Positions 44,330-52,279 of a stretch of DNA of 64,000 bases are shown one piece after another; the first letter of the stretch is position 1, and the number at the start of each line of letters is the position of its first letter. Source of the DNA: JACVRW01 sp963728495 (lineage in GTDB: Bacteria > Actinomycetota > Thermoleophilia > Solirubrobacterales > Thermoleophilaceae). The stretch covers positions 186,001-250,000 of the forward strand of contig CAVSKI010000007.1 in NCBI GenBank assembly GCA_963728495.1. Direction: 5' to 3'. The notes under the pieces are model-generated. The model was given only the letters and a program-made list of their open reading frames with translations, did not search any database and was not told where the DNA came from. The translations under genes and the position numbers were made by a program.

Positions 44330-46969
44330 TCAACTTCGGACCACCTCCTTTCCCTGGTCCGACAATTGAAGCAGACCGAGCGGCTGAGGCGACCTCGACT
44401 CCTCGACGTCGTCCAGCTCCTGACCCGCCGGGTCGTCGGGCGCCGGAATCGTCGAGCCGTCGGCCGCCGCCTCCTCCAGTCCGTCGGAGACCTGTGCGGA
44501 CGTGTCCGTCGAGGCCTCGACCACGAGGGCCACGGCGCTGACCACGTCGTCCTCGCGCAGGTTCATCACCCGCACGCCCTGGGCGGACCGCCCCTGCTTC
44601 GAGATTCCCTTGACGCCTGTGCGCTGGACCATGCCGTTCTGAGAGATGAACACCAGCTCCTGGTGGTCGCGCACGATCAGGGCGCCGGCCAGTCCGCCCT
44701 TGCGCTCGGTGAGGCTGATCGTCTTGACGCCCATGGTGCCGCGACCCTTGACCGGGTACTCCTCGATCGCCGTGCGCTTGCCGTAGCCGGCGTCCGTGAC
44801 CACGAGCAGCTCCGTGTCCGGGCGGACCACGTCCATGGCCAGCACGCGGTTGTCGCCCCGCGAGACGTTCATGCCGCGCACCCCGCCGGTGTCGCGGCCC
44901 ATCGGACGTGCCGCTTCCTCGTTGAAGCGCGCGGCCTGGCCCGAGCGCGAGACCATGATGATGTCGTCGGTCCCGCTGGTCCGGCGCACGGCCACCAGCT
45001 CGTCGTCGTCGTGGATGTTCATGGCGATGATGCCGTCGGCCTTGATGGGCGTGTTGTAGGCCAGGAACTCGGTCTTCTTGATGACCCCCTTGCGGGTGGC
45101 GAAGACGAGGTACTTCCCCTCCTTGAAATCGCGCGTCGAGAGGACGGCCTGCACCCGCTCACCGTCGCGCAGCGGCAGCACGTTCACCAGCGCGCGGCCC
45201 TTGGAGGTGCGCTGGGCCTCGGGCAGCTCGTAGACCTTCTGCCGGTAGACCTTGCCGCGGTTGGTGAAGAAGAGCAGGAAGTCGTGGGACGAGCACACGA
45301 AGAGGTGCTCGATGTAGTCGTCCTCCTTGGTGTCCATCCCGATCACGCCCATACCGCCGCGTTTCTGCTGGCGATAGGTGGTCAGGGGGAGCCGCTTGAT
45401 GTAGCCCGAGTGGGTGATCGAGATGACCATCTGCTCGTCGGCAATCAGGTCCTCGATGTCGATCTCGTCCTCGGAGTGCGTGATCTGGGTGCGGCGCTCG
45501 TCGCCGTAGCGGCCCTTGATCTCGAGCAGCTCCTCCTTGATCAGCCCCATCACCCGGGACTCGTCACCGAGGATCTCGCGCAGCTCCCTGATCCGCTCGA
45601 GGATGTCGGCATGCTCCTGCCTGACCTTGTCCGCCTCGAGAGCGGTGAGACGGGCCAGGCGCATGTCGAGGATGGCCTGGGCCTGGATGCGCGAGAGCTC
45701 GAAGCGCTTCATCAGCGCGTCGCGCGCGACCTCGGGGTCGCTCGAGCCGCGGATGAGCTCGATCACCGCGTCGATGTCCGCGATCGCGATGAGCAGTCCG
45801 TCGAGGATGTGCAGGCGGGCCTCGCGCTCGCGCAGCTCGTGCTTGGTGCGGCGCACGATCACGTCACGCTGGTGGTCGACGTAGTTCTTGACCATCGGCA
45901 GCAGGCCGAGCGTGCGCGGTACGTTGTCGACGAGCGCGACCATGTTCACGCCGAAGGTCGTCTGCAGCTGGGTGTGCTTGTAGAGCTTGTTGAGCGCGAC
46001 CTTGGGCAGCGCGTCGCGCTTCAGCTCGACGACCAGTCGGATGCCCGAGCGATCGGACTCGTCGCGTAGGTCGGTGATCTCCTTGATGCGCCCGTTCTGG
46101 ACCTGCTCGGCGATCTTCTTGATCAGTCCCGACTCGTCACCCCGGCCGTCGCCCTTGGACACCTGGTAGGGCATCTCGGTGATGATGATGCGCTCCTTGC
46201 CGCGCTCCATCGGCTCGATGTGCGCCTTGCCGCGCACGACCACGCGTCCGCGCCCCGTCTCGTAGGCCTCGCGAATGCCGGAGTAGCCGACGATGATGCC
46301 CCCGGTCGGGAAGTCCGGTCCCCTGATGTGCTTCATGAGCCCGTCGAGCTCGATGTTGGGGTCGTCGATATAGGCCACGGTCGCGTCGATGGCCTCGCGC
46401 AGGTTGTGCGGAGGGATGTTCGTGGCCATGCCGACCGCGATGCCGGAGGCGCCGTTGACCAGCAGGTTCGGGAAGCGCGAGGGAAGAACGAGCGGCTCTT
46501 GGCGCGACTCGTCGTAGTTGGGCCCGAAGTCGACGGTGTCCGCGTCGATGTCGCGCAGCATCTCGGTGGCGAGGCGCGAAAGGCGGGCCTCGGTGTAGCG
46601 CATCGCCGCCGGCGGATCGTTGTCGATGGAGCCGAAGTTGCCCTGCGGCTCCACCAGCGGATAGCGCATCGCGAAGTCCTGGCCGAGGCGCACCAGCGTG
46701 TCGTAGATCGCGGAGTCGCCGTGAGGGTGGAACTGGCCCATCACATCGCCGACCACGCGCGAGGCCTTGCGGAAGGGGCGGTTGGGCTGCAGCCCGGCCT
46801 CGTGCATCGAGAAGAGCACGCGCCGGTGCACGGGCTTGAGGCCGTCGCGCACGTCGGGCAGCGCACGGCCCACGATCACGCTCATCGCGTAGTCGAGGTA
46901 GGAGGAGCGCATCTCCTCCTCGAGCCCGCGTGGCTCGATGTTTCCGCCTGTCAGCTGGTCGATCGACAT
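44330..46969 (-). CDS. gyrA: DNA gyrase subunit A
   Basis: 879 aa. The catalytic Tyr is Tyr125 (AAMRYTEARLS). The quinolone-determining region is GQFHPHGDSAIYDTLVR with Ser86 and Asp90, equivalent to the sensitive E. coli Ser83 and Asp87. The C-terminal beta-pinwheel has a degenerate GyrA box, QKRGGMG, instead of QRRGGKG. An acidic tail follows. It lies 18 bp downstream of gyrB in the same operon. The ATG start is clear. Confidence 0.97.
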   Translation of the reverse strand: MSIDQLTGGNIEPRGLEEEMRSSYLDYAMSVIVGRALPDVRDGLKPVHRRVLFSMHEAGLQPNRPFRKASRVVGDVMGQFHPHGDSAIYDTLVRLGQDFAMRYPLVEPQGNFGSIDNDPPAAMRYTEARLSRLATEMLRDIDADTVDFGPNYDESRQEPLVLPSRFPNLLVNGASGIAVGMATNIPPHNLREAIDATVAYIDDPNIELDGLMKHIRGPDFPTGGIIVGYSGIREAYETGRGRVVVRGKAHIEPMERGKERIIITEMPYQVSKGDGRGDESGLIKKIAEQVQNGRIKEITDLRDESDRSGIRLVVELKRDALPKVALNKLYKHTQLQTTFGVNMVALVDNVPRTLGLLPMVKNYVDHQRDVIVRRTKHELREREARLHILDGLLIAIADIDAVIELIRGSSDPEVARDALMKRFELSRIQAQAILDMRLARLTALEADKVRQEHADILERIRELREILGDESRVMGLIKEELLEIKGRYGDERRTQITHSEDEIDIEDLIADEQMVISITHSGYIKRLPLTTYRQQKRGGMGVIGMDTKEDDYIEHLFVCSSHDFLLFFTNRGKVYRQKVYELPEAQRTSKGRALVNVLPLRDGERVQAVLSTRDFKEGKYLVFATRKGVIKKTEFLAYNTPIKADGIIAMNIHDDDELVAVRRTSGTDDIIMVSRSGQAARFNEEAARPMGRDTGGVRGMNVSRGDNRVLAMDVVRPDTELLVVTDAGYGKRTAIEEYPVKGRGTMGVKTISLTERKGGLAGALIVRDHQELVFISQNGMVQRTGVKGISKQGRSAQGVRVMNLREDDVVSAVALVVEASTDTSAQVSDGLEEAAADGSTIPAPDDPAGQELDDVEESRSPQPLGLLQLSDQGKEVVRS

Positions 46970-46987
46970 GATCTCTAGGTTTGCTGC

Positions 46988-49432
46988 CTAGACATCGAGG
47001 TTGGTGACTTCTCGCGCGTGTGCTTCGATGAATTCCCTGCGGGGCTCCACGGCGTCGCCCATCAGCATCGAGAACACCTGGTCGGCCCCGCTCGCGTCGT
47101 CGATCGTCACTTGCTGCAGCGTGCGCCGCTCCGGGTCCATCGTGGTCTCGAAGAGCTGCGAGGCGTTCATCTCGCCGAGGCCCTTGAAGCGCTGCAGCGG
47201 CACCCCGTCGCGCGCCACCTCCAGCACCTTGATCCGCAGCTCCTCGAAGGACAGCGCCTGCGCCTCGCGCTTGCCGTGCACGATGTCGAAGGGCGGGGTG
47301 CCGGCGAGACCCTCCAGCTCCTTGTGGATCTTCACGAAGCCGGCGTACTCAGGCGTGGCGAACATCGCCCGCGAGAGCCGGTAGGTCTGGGCGCTTCCGG
47401 TCTTCTTCTCCACCACACGCGCCACCAGCTCCATCGGATCCTGCGAGACCAGCTCGGTGTCGTAGGGCTCACCCTCGGGGTCCTCCCCCTCCAGGAGCGC
47501 GACAACAGCCTTTGGGTCGATCGCCCCCTCGTCGAGGATGTTCGACTCCTCGAGGAAGGTGATCGTGTCGTTGCCGTACTCGGCACGCAGGGCGGCGGCC
47601 CAGCCCTCGTATTGCTTGAGCAGCCGGCCGTACTTCTGCCAGCGCGGGTGGGTGAAGCTGAAGTCACCGCCGCCGCGGTTGCTTATCCGCATCGCCTCGA
47701 GCTTGTCGCGGAGCAGGACCTCCTCGAGCTCGGACTCCTTCTCGATGTACACGTCCTGCTTGCCCGACTTGATCTTGTAGAGCGGCGGCTTGGCGAGGTA
47801 GACGTACCCGGCCTCGATCAGCTCCGGCATCTCCCGGAAGATGAAGGTGAGGACCAGCGTGCGGATGTGCGCCCCATCGACGTCGGCGTCGCACATGATC
47901 ACGCACTTGTGGTAGCGGGCCTTCTCGATGTCGAACTCCTCGCGGATGCCGGTGCCGATCGCGGTGATCAGCGCGCGGACCTCCTTGTTGGAGAGCACCT
48001 TGTCGATGCGGTTCTTCTCGGCGTTGATGATCTTGCCGCGCAGGGGCAGGATGGCCTGCGTATTGCGGTCGCGGCCCTGCTTGGCCGAGCCGCCGGCAGA
48101 GTCGCCCTCGACGATGAAGATCTCGGCCAGCGCGGGGTCGCGCACGGAGCAGTCCGCGAGCTTGCCGGGCAGCGTCGAGTTCTCTAGCGCCGACTTCCGC
48201 CTCGTGAGGTCGCGGGCCTTGCGTGCCGCCTCGCGCGCCCGCGCCGCGGACACGGACTTGGTCACGATCCGCCGGGCCTCCGCCGGGTTCTCTTCGAGGA
48301 ACTCCGCCAGGCCCTTGTTGACCGCCGCCTGGACGAAACCCTCCACGGGCGGATTGCCGAGCTTGGTCTTGGTCTGCCCCTCGAACTGGGGATCGGCGAT
48401 CTTCACGGAGATGATCGCGGTGAGACCCTCGCGCACGTCCTCGCCCGTGAGGTTGGGGTCCTTCTCCTTGAGCTCGCCCTTCTGACGGGCATGCGCGTTG
48501 ATCGTGCGGGTCAGCGCGGAGCGGAAGCCCGACAGGTGCGTGCCGCCCTCGTGGGTGTTGATGTTGTTGGCGAAGGAGAGCAGCGCCTCCTGATAGGAGT
48601 CGTTCCACTGCAGGGCGACCTCGACCTCGCCGACTTCGCTGGATTCCTCCATGTACACGACCTTCTGGTGCAGCGGCGCGCGCGTGCCCTGGCTGTGCAG
48701 GTAGTTGACGAAGTCGACGATGCCGCCGTCGTACTGGAAGCTCGTCTCGAAGCGCTCCCCGCGCTCGTCACGGAAGTCGATGCGCAGGCCCTTGGTGAGG
48801 AAGGCCATCTCGCGGAAGCGCTGCTCGAGAACCGTGCGGTCGTACTCGATCGTCTCGAAGATCTCGAGGTCGGGCAGGAAGCTGATGCTTGTGCCACGCC
48901 GGTCGGTGGGCGCACCCTTCTCAAGCGAGTCGACGGGGGTGCCGCGCTCGTAGGACTGCTTGTGCTCGTGGCCGTCACGCCACACCGTGAGGTGCAGCCA
49001 TTCCGATAGCGCGTTTACCACCGACACGCCAACGCCGTGCAGGCCGCCGGAGACCTTGTAGCCGCCCCCGTCGCCGAACTTCCCGCCCGCGTGGAGGACG
49101 GTGAGGACCACCTCGGCCGCCGGGCGCCCTTCCTTCTCGTGCATGTCGACCGGAATGCCGCGACCGTTGTCGGTGACCGTGACCGAGTTGTCGGGGTGGA
49201 TGACGATCTCGACGAAGTCGGCCTCGCCGGCCAGGGCCTCGTCGACCGAGTTGTCCATGACCTCGTAGATCAGGTGGTGCAGGCCGCGCGTACCGGTCGA
49301 GCCGATGTACATGCCGGGACGCTTGCGCACGGCCTCGAGGCCCTCGAGGACCGTGATGTCCTGGGCGTCGTAACTCCCGTTGCCCTTGTTTGATTGCGGA
49401 GTCGACCTGCCCCTGTCCGGTGTGTCTGCCAA
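46988..49432 (-). CDS. gyrB: DNA gyrase subunit B with long insertion before the C-terminal tail
   Basis: 814 aa. GHKL ATPase motifs: EVMDNSVDEA, VTDNGRGIPV, GGLHGVGVSVVNALS; TOPRIM: EGDSAGGSAKQGRD and DADVDGAHI. About 140 residues (roughly 585-725; IEKESELEEVLL to FDIVHGKRE) separate TOPRIM from the conserved tail (QRFKGLGEMN). That position recalls the insertion in proteobacterial GyrB, and makes the protein longer than typical actinobacterial GyrB (about 650-690). The start is TTG at 49432 with GGAAGGG 5 bp upstream. Confidence 0.97.
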   Translation of the reverse strand: MADTPDRGRSTPQSNKGNGSYDAQDITVLEGLEAVRKRPGMYIGSTGTRGLHHLIYEVMDNSVDEALAGEADFVEIVIHPDNSVTVTDNGRGIPVDMHEKEGRPAAEVVLTVLHAGGKFGDGGGYKVSGGLHGVGVSVVNALSEWLHLTVWRDGHEHKQSYERGTPVDSLEKGAPTDRRGTSISFLPDLEIFETIEYDRTVLEQRFREMAFLTKGLRIDFRDERGERFETSFQYDGGIVDFVNYLHSQGTRAPLHQKVVYMEESSEVGEVEVALQWNDSYQEALLSFANNINTHEGGTHLSGFRSALTRTINAHARQKGELKEKDPNLTGEDVREGLTAIISVKIADPQFEGQTKTKLGNPPVEGFVQAAVNKGLAEFLEENPAEARRIVTKSVSAARAREAARKARDLTRRKSALENSTLPGKLADCSVRDPALAEIFIVEGDSAGGSAKQGRDRNTQAILPLRGKIINAEKNRIDKVLSNKEVRALITAIGTGIREEFDIEKARYHKCVIMCDADVDGAHIRTLVLTFIFREMPELIEAGYVYLAKPPLYKIKSGKQDVYIEKESELEEVLLRDKLEAMRISNRGGGDFSFTHPRWQKYGRLLKQYEGWAAALRAEYGNDTITFLEESNILDEGAIDPKAVVALLEGEDPEGEPYDTELVSQDPMELVARVVEKKTGSAQTYRLSRAMFATPEYAGFVKIHKELEGLAGTPPFDIVHGKREAQALSFEELRIKVLEVARDGVPLQRFKGLGEMNASQLFETTMDPERRTLQQVTIDDASGADQVFSMLMGDAVEPRREFIEAHAREVTNLDV

Positions 49433-49622
49433 GCGTTCCCTTCCGTCATGAGGGCCGCCCCCGAGGCGGCCCGTACACCATCAAAACCCCGGCCCCGTGG
49501 CGGCTGGGCTCACGGTCCGGGGCGGTACATAAGACCGCCCTCAATACTACCAGGCTACCCGCTCACCCGGACAGTTCTGTGCGTTACAAAATACCCGCAA
49601 ATGGGGCTATTTCCGGCACTCC
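49433..49622 (-). promoter_or_regulatory. dciA-gyrB intergenic region with gyrB leader hairpins
   Basis: 190 bp before gyrB. A perfect stem GGGCCGCC/GGCGGCCC (49452-49459, 49465-49472) lies about 20 bp upstream of the TTG, just before the ribosome-binding site. A weaker CCCCGG/CCGGGG pairing brackets about 49485-49524. TAGTAT and TAGCCT on the minus strand (about 49535-49555) fit TANNNT -10 boxes. Supercoiling-sensitive control is plausible but unproven. Confidence 0.35.
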
Positions 49623-49931
49623 TCAGCGACGGTTCGGACCCGAACCGACGACAAAGCGCAGGCGCACCACCGCGCCCTGGGTCAATCGCGCGTTCAGGCG
49701 GGCGATGAGGTCGGCTCCCAGCAGCTCGAGCTCCTGCGCCCAGACGGCCGATTCGCAGGCCACCGTGACGAGTCCGTCGCGCTCCGAAACGGGACTCGCG
49801 GAGGCCGCGAGTGAGTCTCCCGCGACCGCCGGCCACACAGCCTGGACGTCCGCGAGCAGCCCGGGCGGCCTGGCCCCGGACAGCGCCTTCTCGAGTGCCG
49901 CGCCGATCGGGCGGGGAGCGAGGCGTCTCAC
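49623..49931 (-). CDS. dciA: DciA-like replicative helicase loader (DUF721)
   Basis: 102 aa DUF721/DciA protein, which loads DnaB at oriC in bacteria lacking DnaC/DnaI. Its beta-rich KH-like core contains VWPAVAGDSLAASASPV and GLVTVACESAVWAQELELLGADLI. The GTG start overlaps the recF stop as GTGA, the usual recF-dciA-gyrB order of actinobacteria. It lacks the long N-terminal extension of mycobacterial homologues. Confidence 0.86.
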   Translation of the reverse strand: MRRLAPRPIGAALEKALSGARPPGLLADVQAVWPAVAGDSLAASASPVSERDGLVTVACESAVWAQELELLGADLIARLNARLTQGAVVRLRFVVGSGPNRR

Positions 49932-51031
49932 GCCCCGGCCGCCGCCACGGGTGCGGTGGCGGTCCCTTCGCTCACACGGATCAGATCGGCCTCGGTGGCG
50001 CCGGGAACGTGCTCGGCCTCGGTGGCGGTGACCACCGCCTGGCCGCCCGAGCGCAGCAAGCCTGCCAGCAGCTCACGACGCTGGGAGTCGAGCTCTGACA
50101 TCACGTCGTCCAGCAGCATCAGCGGAGCGCGCCCGCGGCGCGACCCCAAGAGCTTCCGCTCGGCGAAGAGCAGCGCCAGCAGGGCCGCCCGCTGCTGTCC
50201 CTGTGAGCCGTAGGCGCGGAGCCCGATTCCGTCGAGGAGGAGCTGCAACTCGTCGCGGTGCGGGCCGTGTGCCGTGAAGCCGCGCTCCAGGTCCGCGTCA
50301 CGGCGCTCCACAAGCTCGGCGGCCAGGCCCTCGGCTTCCGTGGCCGCGGAGCGAGGCCGGTAGCGCAGCTCGGCGCTGCCCGGCAGACCGAGGTCGGCGC
50401 CGAGGTCGGCAAACGGTGCGCGCAGGCCCTCCACCGCCTCGGTGCGGTCCTCCATCAGCTTCACGCCCGTGCGGGCCAACTCGGCGTCCCACGCGTCGAG
50501 GGCAGCCGGGCCCGAGATGCCTGCCCGGATCCGTCCCAGGAGCGCGTTGCGCTGCGCGAGCGCGCGCGAATACGCACTGCGTGTGGCAACCCGCGCGGGC
50601 CAGAGGGCGGCCACCACCTGGTCGAGGTGCGCACGCCGGCCGGATGGGGGGCCCTTCACGAGCTCGAGCCGCTCAGGAAGGAAGACGCTCACCAGCGGGC
50701 GGGCGGGCGTTGTGGACAGGTTCTCCACAGGACTGCCGTCCACGCGCAGGCGCTTGGGCTCGCCCGGCTCGAAGCCCACCTCGATGCGGTGGGTCGCCTC
50801 CTCGTCCCGTGTGTCCACCTCCACCCTCGTGACCGAAGCCCCACGACGCACCAGCTCGCGCTCGTTGGAGGTGCGCGGCGAGCGGCCGGTACAGCCGAAG
50901 TAGAGGGCCTCCAGCAGGTTGCTCTTGCCGGCGCCATTTGGCCCGTGTACCACCGTCAACTCCGCCGGCAGCCGGAGCTCGAGGGACTCGTAGTTGCGAA
51001 AGTCGCGGGCCCCCACCCGCGTCAGGTGCAT
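49928..51031 (-). CDS. recF: DNA replication/repair protein RecF
   Basis: 367 aa SMC-like ATPase that helps load RecA at gaps. Walker A GPNGAGKSNLLEALY (about 30-44), signature SQGQQRAALLALLFAE (about 280) and Walker B LMLLDDVMSELD (about 307). Its ATG is 2 bp after the dnaN stop. Confidence 0.95.
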   Translation of the reverse strand: MHLTRVGARDFRNYESLELRLPAELTVVHGPNGAGKSNLLEALYFGCTGRSPRTSNERELVRRGASVTRVEVDTRDEEATHRIEVGFEPGEPKRLRVDGSPVENLSTTPARPLVSVFLPERLELVKGPPSGRRAHLDQVVAALWPARVATRSAYSRALAQRNALLGRIRAGISGPAALDAWDAELARTGVKLMEDRTEAVEGLRAPFADLGADLGLPGSAELRYRPRSAATEAEGLAAELVERRDADLERGFTAHGPHRDELQLLLDGIGLRAYGSQGQQRAALLALLFAERKLLGSRRGRAPLMLLDDVMSELDSQRRELLAGLLRSGGQAVVTATEAEHVPGATEADLIRVSEGTATAPVAAAGA

Positions 51032-51033
51032 AG

Positions 51034-52146
51034 CTACACGTTGAGGCGAATCGGCATCACGAGATAGACGAAGCCCGATCCGTCATCGCCGGACTGGATC
51101 AGGCCCGGCCGCAGCGGGCTGATCAGCTTGAGGGTCAGCTCCTCGGTCTCGGCGCTCTCCAGACCGTCGCGAAAGAACTCGGGGTTGAAGCCGATCTCGA
51201 GCGGTTCGCCCGCGAAGGGAATCGGCAGCGACTCGCTGGCCTCGCCCACGTCGGGCGTCTGAGCCGACACGTCGAGTGACCCCTCCGCGAATCGAAGTCG
51301 AAGCGGCGCGTTCTTCTGTGCGAGCAGGCCCACTCGCCTGACGACCTCCAGGAGCTCGTCGCGGCTGACACGCAACTCGTGCTCGTACGACTCGGGCAGA
51401 AGCTGCTGGTAGTTGGGAAAGCGCCCTTCGACCAGGCGCGAGGAAAGCATCACGTCGTCGACTGTGAACACCACCTGGTTCTCCAGCGCGGCCACGCCAA
51501 TGCTGTCCGCCGGGCTTGCCCCCGCCACCCGAGCCAGCTCTTGCAGCGTCCGAGCCGGCACGTTCGCCTCCAGCGACCCCTCCAGGGCGTCCTCGAGCTG
51601 TGTCTCCTTCACGGACAACCGGTAGGAGTCGGTGGCGACCATCCGCAGCTCGCGGCCGGTTGCTGTTACCAGCACACCGGTCAGGTGCGGACGTGTCTCA
51701 TCTCGGGAAGCGGCGCGGGCCACCCTCGCAATCGTGTCTACGAAGGCGGTGGACGGGACGCGCATGACGCCCTCCGCGGGAACCTGTGGAAGCTTGGGAA
51801 AGTCCTCGGGTGGCAACGTGCGCAGGTGAAAGCGTGCAGACCCGGACACCACCTCCACGTCCTGTTGCGCGCTGCGGTACTCGAGCGAGACCTCCTCGGC
51901 GGGAAGGGACCGAACCACGTCGAGCAGCAGCCGCCCGGGAATCACCGCGTGACCGGGGTTCGACTCGCTCGCCTCCACGGCTACCCGCACTCCGAGCTCC
52001 ATGTCGGTTGCCTCGAGCTCGACGCGGTTGTCGTCGATACGAATCAAAACGCCGGCGAGTGTCTGGATGGCGCTGCGGGTGGAGGCGCCCCGAACGGCGA
52101 TGCCGAGCTTGGCTAGGAATGTTTCACGGGAAACGGTGAGCTTCAA
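51034..52146 (-). CDS. dnaN: DNA polymerase III sliding clamp (beta)
   Basis: 370 aa beta clamp with three similar domains; it starts MKLTVSRETFLAKLG and ends YLVMPIRLNV as the family does. The start codon is TTG (52144-52146). The codons for VSRET are the bases of a parS-like site. It is co-directional with dnaA upstream and recF downstream. Confidence 0.96.
   Translation of the reverse strand: MKLTVSRETFLAKLGIAVRGASTRSAIQTLAGVLIRIDDNRVELEATDMELGVRVAVEASESNPGHAVIPGRLLLDVVRSLPAEEVSLEYRSAQQDVEVVSGSARFHLRTLPPEDFPKLPQVPAEGVMRVPSTAFVDTIARVARAASRDETRPHLTGVLVTATGRELRMVATDSYRLSVKETQLEDALEGSLEANVPARTLQELARVAGASPADSIGVAALENQVVFTVDDVMLSSRLVEGRFPNYQQLLPESYEHELRVSRDELLEVVRRVGLLAQKNAPLRLRFAEGSLDVSAQTPDVGEASESLPIPFAGEPLEIGFNPEFFRDGLESAETEELTLKLISPLRPGLIQSGDDGSGFVYLVMPIRLNV
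52120..52135. promoter_or_regulatory. parS: parS-like site 1 (inside dnaN start)
   Basis: TGTTTCACGGGAAACG differs from the consensus TGTTTCACGTGAAACA at positions 10 (T to G) and 16. It is a centromere-like ParB-binding site near the origin, embedded in the first codons of dnaN. Confidence 0.75.
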
Positions 52147-52279
52147 CGTCGGCTACCTGACCTTGGAGTTGTAGGTGCTGTGGATAAGTCCATAGCGGCC
52201 GCAATTAGGCTTGCCAAAGGCAAGGCGGGCTGTGGATTGTCGCAGCGATACCGGAAGTCATGCGGGATGGGAGGGGTAC
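52147..52279. other. oriC: dnaA-dnaN intergenic region, candidate oriC
   Basis: 133 bp with one perfect DnaA box (TTATCCACA on the minus strand, 52179-52187) and one near-match (TGTGGATTG, 52231-52239). A small hairpin CTTGCC-AAA-GGCAAG (52210-52224) follows the dnaA stop. The position is the classic actinobacterial origin, but two boxes and no clear AT-rich stretch are far less than usual (Streptomyces-type origins have many boxes). It could be only part of the origin. Confidence 0.5.

Noticed and set aside
44168..46069. 633-codon open frame antisense to gyrA
   Set aside because: High GC leaves few stops on the antisense strand. The translation is His/Asp/Val-rich shadow sequence with no domain, and GyrA on the other strand is unequivocal.
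50711..50729. DnaA boxes within recF
   Set aside because: TGTGGACAG lacks the TT end and TTCTCCACA is only a relaxed match. They lie inside conserved coding sequence, so they are too weak to call as origin elements.
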